Positions 59,354 through 64,000 of a stretch of 64,000 nt of DNA are shown one piece after another. The position numbers and the translations under genes were made by a program. Under the pieces are notes generated by a model. It worked only from the letters and a program-made list of their open reading frames with translations, did not search any database and was not told where the DNA came from. Location: the NCBI RefSeq assembly GCF_900103125.1, contig NZ_FNJV01000012.1:124001-188000 (forward strand), written 5' to 3'. Each line of letters opens with the position of its first letter. Positions within the stretch are counted from its first letter, which is position 1. Source of the DNA: Mucilaginibacter sp. OK268 (GTDB lineage Bacteria; Bacteroidota; Bacteroidia; Sphingobacteriales; Sphingobacteriaceae).

Positions 59354-60329
59354 TGCCAATATACATATGGATGATGATATGCTGGTGAAATACCTGGCAG
59401 GCGAAGCTACGCCTGCCGAGCGCCAACAGATAGAGGATTGGATGGCAGCCAGCGATACCAACAAAAAACTTTTTGCCGATTTTAAACTGATCTGGGATCA
59501 AAGCCCTGTAACGGAACGGGGTGTAAATAAGGATGATGCTTTTATCCGTCTGCAAAACCGCATCAACAGCAATGCCCCGGCACCCCGCCAGGTCATGATC
59601 AAAAAACTGAGCCGCAAACAATGGATAGGTGTTGCCGCTTCGGTAGTTTTAGTGTGCACCGTGCTGTGGCTAACCTTTAATCATATTTACGATAATGGTT
59701 CGGTTTCCTTTGTGCGGATAGACAGTAAAGATAAAGTACATACTCAATCGCTCCCCGATGGATCGGTGATCACCCTAAATACCCGCTCAACCATTGTGTA
59801 CCCGGGCAGGTTTACCGGTAACATCCGCCCGGTGAGTTTAAGAGGAGAGGCCTTCTTTAAGGTAAGTCCAGATAAAACAAAGCCATTTATAATTAGGGTG
59901 AATGATGTAACGGTTCGGGTAGTTGGAACGTCATTCAATGTCAAGAGTCGTGATGGTAAAACCGAAGTGATTGTAGAGACAGGTATTGTACAGGTAAGCA
60001 AAAAGCAAAATAGTGTCGACCTGAACCCCGGCGAACAGGTAACAGTGACCAAAGAGCAAGGTTTATGGGCCAAACAACAGAGCAAGGGTAAACTGTATAA
60101 CTATTACCTCACCGGGCAACTGGTATGTGACAAAACCCCGCTAAGAGAGGTGGTGCAAGCGCTTAACGAGGCATACAATGCTCATATTGTGATCGCCAAT
60201 AAGTCGTTGGAGAGTTTACCAATCACTACTACATTCAAAGGCCAGTCGCTTGATGAAGTACTGGACGTTATTAGCGGCACATTTAAGATCACGGTGGTTC
60301 GTAAAAACCAGCAGATCCTTTTTAAATAA
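59346..60329 (+). CDS. FecR-family anti-sigma protein
   Basis: 327 residues. N-terminal cytosolic sigma-binding part (MDDDMLVKYLAGEATPAERQ), a membrane helix at about 96-114 (WIGVAASVVLVCTVLWLTF), periplasmic FecR domain (LPDGSVITLNTRSTIVYPGR, LRGEAFFKVSPD, VVGTSFNVKS) and DUF4974-type C-terminus (DKTPLREVVQALNEAYN). It passes an outer-membrane signal to the sigma factor. Normally next to a SusC receptor gene; here the neighbour is the STN protein at 60475. Confidence 0.95.
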   Translation: MSNANIHMDDDMLVKYLAGEATPAERQQIEDWMAASDTNKKLFADFKLIWDQSPVTERGVNKDDAFIRLQNRINSNAPAPRQVMIKKLSRKQWIGVAASVVLVCTVLWLTFNHIYDNGSVSFVRIDSKDKVHTQSLPDGSVITLNTRSTIVYPGRFTGNIRPVSLRGEAFFKVSPDKTKPFIIRVNDVTVRVVGTSFNVKSRDGKTEVIVETGIVQVSKKQNSVDLNPGEQVTVTKEQGLWAKQQSKGKLYNYYLTGQLVCDKTPLREVVQALNEAYNAHIVIANKSLESLPITTTFKGQSLDEVLDVISGTFKITVVRKNQQILFK

Positions 60330-60338
60330 TATTTTTTG

Positions 60339-60467
60339 ATTTCGGAATTCGGATGTTCGATTTCGGATTTAGATTGAAATAGCGAAGAAAGAGAAAGGAT
60401 AAAATAAATTAATTAAAAACGCACGGGGTTCGGGAAAATCCGAAATCGAACATCCGAAATCCGAAAT
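60339..60467. repeat. inverted repeat, 32-base arms
   Basis: Arms 60339-60370 and 60436-60467 differ at one base; units TTTCGGAATTCGG and TGTTCGATTTCGG. They occupy the whole spacer between fecR and the STN gene. Confidence 0.85.
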
Positions 60468-60474
60468 TACTTTC

Positions 60475-62163
60475 ATGTATAGATATATCCTTTTCTTCCT
60501 GGTCATTTTAGCCCTCCCGCTAGTTAGCCGGGCAACCGAAGGTGAATCTATCCTCGCCAAAAACATATCCGTCCATGTCAGCAACATGCGTTTAGGCATG
60601 GTGTTAAAAACCATTGAGCAAAAGGGAAATTTCACTTTTTCATACAACAGCAATATCGTAAAAACAGATAGCCTGGTAAGCCTCGATGCGGATAATTGGA
60701 CCATTAAGGAAGTGCTTGACCGTATGCTCCTGAATCGTTTTGAATATAAGGAAACACGCAGCTTTGTGATCCTGCGCTACGCTCCCTTACAACTATCCTT
60801 AACTACCGAAAAAGCCATTGCCGAAAACGACGAGTACAGCATCAGCGGTTTTGTGACCGACGACCGCAGCGGTAAAAAGCTGGAGAATGCCAGTGTATAT
60901 GACCGTACGCTGCTGCAATCAACCCTTACCGGTAAAGATGGCCGCTTTGAGCTTCGCCTTAAAAACAACGGCAAACCTGTAATGCTCACCGTAAGTAAGG
61001 AATATTATCGGGATACCACGGTCACCTTTCTCTCCGGTGTCACCGTAAACCCCAACCAATCGCAATTGGATGATGATGGCTATATGGTCAATAACGATGG
61101 CGATGGTATTGAAGGTACCACCCTGGGGGGGCTTTTCACTTCGGCCCGGCAAAAGATACGGGCGGCCAATCTGCATGGTCTTATTGCGCAGGCACCATTC
61201 CAGGCATCGGCCATACCGGGAGTGAGTACCCATGCCGAGTTTAGCGGCCAAGTGGTTAACGCGGTTTCCCTAAACGCGGTAGGCGGCTATAACGCTGGGG
61301 TTGATGGCTTTGAGCTGGGCCTTATTTTTAATCTGGATAAGGGCGATGTAGGAGCCGTCCAAATAGCCGGCATATTCAACGTGGTGGGTGGCAATGTGAA
61401 CGGCATACAGGTTGGTGGTTTGTATAATAATGTACTGGGCAGCGTCCGGGGTATACAGCTTTCCCTGCTGCATAACAGCGTAAAACGGGATATGAGCGGG
61501 ATACAAGTGGCCGGTTTATATAATCATACGCGAGGTTCGGTAAGGGGGATTCAACTGGCCGCATTGGGAAATATTGCAGGGCAAAAATATAGTGGTGTGC
61601 AAGTGGCCGGACTTTTTAACTATGCCCGCAATCTGCGTGGCATACAATTGGGCTTGATCAATGTGGCCGATACTTCATCGGGTTACAGCATCGGGCTCAT
61701 CAACATTGTACGTTATGGCTATCATAAACTGGCCCTGTCATCCAACGAAACCCTGAATGCCAATATCGCTCTTAAAACAGGCAGTAAAAATCTTTACACC
61801 ATGTGGATGGGTGGCCTCAGGGTAAATGACAATAGTAAATTATATGCCTTCGGGTTTGGGTTTGGTCGCGAACTGGGCATGGGCAAACACCTGGCCTTCA
61901 ATCCCGAAATAAGCGAACAATATGTTTACCAGGGAAATTGGGCACGCACCAATCTGCTGGGCAGGCTTGATGCTTCCTTAACCTATCATGTTGCCAAAGC
62001 ATTTTCTATTAATGCCGGCCCATCACTCAACCTCTTTTACTCTGACCAGCGCAACCCGGTTAACGGATATTCTTACGTTAGGGGCCTGCACCATAGCTTT
62101 ATCAACAATAGCAACAGCTGGACCGGCTGGGTTGGCTGGACAGTGGGTGTGAGTTTCTTTTGA
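60475..62163 (+). CDS. STN domain and surface-repeat protein
   Basis: 562 residues. Signal peptide to about 22. STN domain at about 28-100 (ISVHVSNMRLGMVLKTIEQK, LVSLDADNWTIKEVLDRML), as in secretin and FecA N-termini that signal to FecR. Then a carboxypeptidase-regulatory-like segment (about 122-200, GFVTDDRSGKKLENASVYDR). The second half has repeats of GxQ(V/L)xGLYN type (about 270-420; GIQVGGLYNN, GIQLSLLHNS, GIQVAGLYNH, GVQVAGLFNY), like LA_2272 surface repeats, and a final beta-barrel-like portion ending VGVSFF. There is no plug or TonB-box barrel. It probably signals through FecR/FecI without transport (inference). Confidence 0.8.
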   Translation: MYRYILFFLVILALPLVSRATEGESILAKNISVHVSNMRLGMVLKTIEQKGNFTFSYNSNIVKTDSLVSLDADNWTIKEVLDRMLLNRFEYKETRSFVILRYAPLQLSLTTEKAIAENDEYSISGFVTDDRSGKKLENASVYDRTLLQSTLTGKDGRFELRLKNNGKPVMLTVSKEYYRDTTVTFLSGVTVNPNQSQLDDDGYMVNNDGDGIEGTTLGGLFTSARQKIRAANLHGLIAQAPFQASAIPGVSTHAEFSGQVVNAVSLNAVGGYNAGVDGFELGLIFNLDKGDVGAVQIAGIFNVVGGNVNGIQVGGLYNNVLGSVRGIQLSLLHNSVKRDMSGIQVAGLYNHTRGSVRGIQLAALGNIAGQKYSGVQVAGLFNYARNLRGIQLGLINVADTSSGYSIGLINIVRYGYHKLALSSNETLNANIALKTGSKNLYTMWMGGLRVNDNSKLYAFGFGFGRELGMGKHLAFNPEISEQYVYQGNWARTNLLGRLDASLTYHVAKAFSINAGPSLNLFYSDQRNPVNGYSYVRGLHHSFINNSNSWTGWVGWTVGVSFF

Positions 62164-62199
62164 TGGGTTTAAATGATATCGAAAAACCCTTCTAAAAGG

Positions 62200-62280
62200 A
62201 GGCTGTCACCCTGAGCTCCGTCGAAGGGTAGAGCGCAGAGGCCTGCCCACCATGCTTCGACGAGCTCAGCATGACAGCCT
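62200..62280. repeat. palindromic dispersed repeat (CTGAGCT/GTCGAAG type)
   Basis: Ends AGGCTGTCA and TGACAGCCT; inner CCTGAGCTCCGTCGAAG and CTTCGACGAGCTCAG. A widespread short repeat of Bacteroidota spacers (from memory). Confidence 0.75.
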
Positions 62281-62417
62281 TTCAAACATGAGATATTACC
62301 CTAAACAGGCTGGTTTTTTTGTTAAAAGTGGGTTTACATGGTTTACACTTTTTCGGGTTGACACCTATTTATTTAACTGATAATCAATTGATTAATTTAT
62401 TTCTATCAAAAAAAAAC

Positions 62418-62434
62418 GGTTTACAGTGTAAACC
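62418..62434. repeat. 17-base palindrome GGTTTACA-G-TGTAAACC
   Basis: Perfect eight-base arms. Two direct GGTTTACA copies lie 80 bases upstream (62331-62348). Looks like a protein-binding site although no gene start is close by. Confidence 0.55.
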
Positions 62435-62448
62435 ATAACTTAAAAACA

Positions 62449-62481
62449 AAAAAGCCCCGGCTATAATGGCCGGAGCTTTTT
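62449..62481 (-). terminator. degP terminator
   Basis: AAAAAGCCCCGGC and GCCGGAGCTTTTT arms with one wobble pair and a seven-base loop, 26 bases beyond the degP stop. Confidence 0.85.
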
Positions 62482-62506
62482 ACACAATCAATTATTTAAA
62501 TTTTAC

Positions 62507-64000
62507 TTATTGCACCTGGAACATATTGTTAAAGTTTGTTCCATCTGGATAGTAGCCTGAAATAACCAGGTTACCGTTACGCAGATTGGTGATGGCTTTA
62601 TCAATATCGGCCACACTGTTGATGGGTTGTTTATTGATGCTGGTGATCACAGAACCTACCGGGATCTCAAAGTTATCAAATAACCTACCCTGGCGCACCT
62701 GGGTTACCTTCACACCAGAATTTACATGGAACTTGGCTTTTTCTGCACCACTTAATGGCTGGAAGCTTGCACCCAATCTGTTAAACAGTTCCTCAGCCGA
62801 TTTAGAAACTACTGCGGTACGATTAGTTGGTGTAGCATCTGCTTTAAGTGTTACGGCAAATGTTTTCTCTTTGCCCTCACGCAACACGGTTACGTTCAAT
62901 TTATCACCTGGCTGCATACGGCCAACATGCTCTTGCAGGTCGGATGATTCGTAAACCGGTGTTCCTTCAACTTTGGCTATGATATCGCCTTTTTTGATAC
63001 CGGCCTGTTCGGCACCGCCGCCTTCTACCACATCATTAACATATAAACCATTGGTATTGGTGATGTTCAATTTCTGGGCAACATCCGGGTTAAGCTCGGT
63101 AAAGCTCACGCCCACAAAGCCCCGTTTTACAGAACCGTATTTTTTAATATCATTCAACACCTTTTTGGCCAGGTTAACCGGGATGGCAAAACCATAGCCT
63201 TCATATGAACCGGTATGCGATGCGATAGCCGCGTTGATACCCACTAGCTCGCCTTTGGTATTTACCAGGGCCCCACCGCTGTTACCAGGATTAATGGCGG
63301 CATCTGTTTGAATGAATGACTCAATAGCTTTGTTCAGCTTTGGAGCGCTCTGCTGATTGCGGGTACGACCGAAGGGGTTATCGTCGCCATTATCCTCGCT
63401 GCCAATAATGCCTATGTTACGGCCTTTAGCGCTTATAATACCAGCCGTTACAGTTGATGTTAAGTTAAAAGGGTTACCCACGGCCAGCACCCACTCGCCT
63501 ACCCGGGTTTCGTCTGAGTTACCCAATTTGATAATAGGCAGGTCGTTCGCGCTGATCTTGATCAGGGCAAGATCGGTGCTTGGGTCTGTACCGATCACTT
63601 TAGCCTGGAAGGTACGGTGGTCATTGGTAGCAACGGTAATTTTATCGGCCTTTTCAACCACGTGGTTGTTGGTAACAATATAGCCATCGGGCGAAATAAT
63701 CACACCTGAACCAGATGCCATTTGCGGTCCGCGTTGCGGTGCACGCTGGCCAAACATATCGCCAAACATTTGTTCCAATTGATCCTGGCCACCACCCGAC
63801 TGACTACTATAAGTAGTACGGATATACACTACCGCCGGGGTTGCTGCTGCTGCAGCTTCAGTAAAATCAAGCGATCCGGTTGATGATACTACAGGGGCTG
63901 ATTTGTTACTCGTAAAATACACCTTTTGCTTTTCTTCAAAGCTCATGTTATCCGAGTATTTGTTCTCGATAACCTTATACGCGCCTAAAGCAAGTGCACC
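62507..64000 (-). CDS. degP: Do/DegP-family serine endoprotease, N-terminus cut by window end
   Basis: At least 497 codons; the frame runs on past base 64000 (GALALGAYKVIENKYSDN precedes an internal Met at 63946), so the start with its membrane or signal segment is outside. Catalytic triad: His in TNNHVVEKAD, Asp in PSTDLALIKI, Ser in INPGNSGGALVN. Two PDZ domains follow (GFVGVSFTELNPDVAQKLNI; VTQVRQGRLFDNFEIPVGSV). Periplasmic protease/chaperone of envelope stress. Confidence 0.95.
   Translation of the reverse strand, partial: GALALGAYKVIENKYSDNMSFEEKQKVYFTSNKSAPVVSSTGSLDFTEAAAAATPAVVYIRTTYSSQSGGGQDQLEQMFGDMFGQRAPQRGPQMASGSGVIISPDGYIVTNNHVVEKADKITVATNDHRTFQAKVIGTDPSTDLALIKISANDLPIIKLGNSDETRVGEWVLAVGNPFNLTSTVTAGIISAKGRNIGIIGSEDNGDDNPFGRTRNQQSAPKLNKAIESFIQTDAAINPGNSGGALVNTKGELVGINAAIASHTGSYEGYGFAIPVNLAKKVLNDIKKYGSVKRGFVGVSFTELNPDVAQKLNITNTNGLYVNDVVEGGGAEQAGIKKGDIIAKVEGTPVYESSDLQEHVGRMQPGDKLNVTVLREGKEKTFAVTLKADATPTNRTAVVSKSAEELFNRLGASFQPLSGAEKAKFHVNSGVKVTQVRQGRLFDNFEIPVGSVITSINKQPINSVADIDKAITNLRNGNLVISGYYPDGTNFNNMFQVQ

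Larger units (their letters stand above)
62164..62506. other. spacer with palindromes
   Basis: No gene. Holds a repeat (62200-62280), GGTTTACA units near 62331-62348, the palindrome at 62418-62434 and the degP terminator. Confidence 0.7.

Overview
The window comes from a Bacteroidota chromosome, most likely a Sphingobacteriaceae member close to Mucilaginibacter or Pedobacter (inferred from gene content; no rRNA marker is present). Supporting signs are a SusC-type receptor start, an outer-membrane beta-barrel protein with a carboxypeptidase-regulatory domain, a FecI/FecR pair, S16 with a long Ala/Glu tail, TAnnTTTG-type -7 promoter elements just upstream of many starts, and the lack of clear Shine-Dalgarno sequences.

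Layout. 1-8.1 kb: start of a SusC receptor, a PadR/PspC stress pair, a TonB-linked beta-barrel protein and a secreted M14 peptidase. 8.3-12 kb: recQ and murF; murF carries two in-frame pieces of dispersed repeat. 12-19.7 kb: accessory metabolism (SDR with divergent HxlR, FAD and GMC oxidoreductases, YugP-like protease, YXWGXW protein). 19.7-24.1 kb: apaG, dusB, then a coupled CPBP protease-DUF2007-cdsA-psd phospholipid operon. 24.4-29.3 kb: the usual rpsP-rimM-trmD-rplS order, here broken up by a MerR/TipAS regulator, a VOC protein and an HTH/membrane pair. 29.4-38.5 kb: nucleotidase, PAS protein, pfkA, a split DsbD, birA, rsfS and ftsH.

38.5-45.8 kb holds the most unusual block: a small soluble protein family with a C-terminal FNQGxxCPPxC tail plus a ~220-residue multi-pass membrane protein, present twice in tandem (the first soluble gene itself internally duplicated) and running straight into a LuxR-type two-component system. 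This looks like an undescribed sensory or envelope cassette. 45.9-54.3 kb: zinc-ribbon/Nif3 pair, TM2 protein, a frameshifted DUF1028-TPR gene with a LamG-like partner, an epimerase/SDR operon and glnS. 54.3-57.8 kb: amidase lipoprotein, an AT-rich two-gene insert (66-residue protein plus Clp-fold serine protease) and a YpfJ-type metallopeptidase. 57.9-62.2 kb: DUF6134 protein, FecI-like sigma factor, FecR and, instead of a SusC receptor, an STN protein with a repeat-rich C-terminal surface domain. The window ends inside a DegP/HtrA protease.

Intergenic space is rich in several dispersed inverted-repeat families, which often double as hairpins between convergent genes. No rRNA, tRNA, CRISPR array, transposase or integrase was seen. 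All functional calls are from reading motifs, not from database searches.
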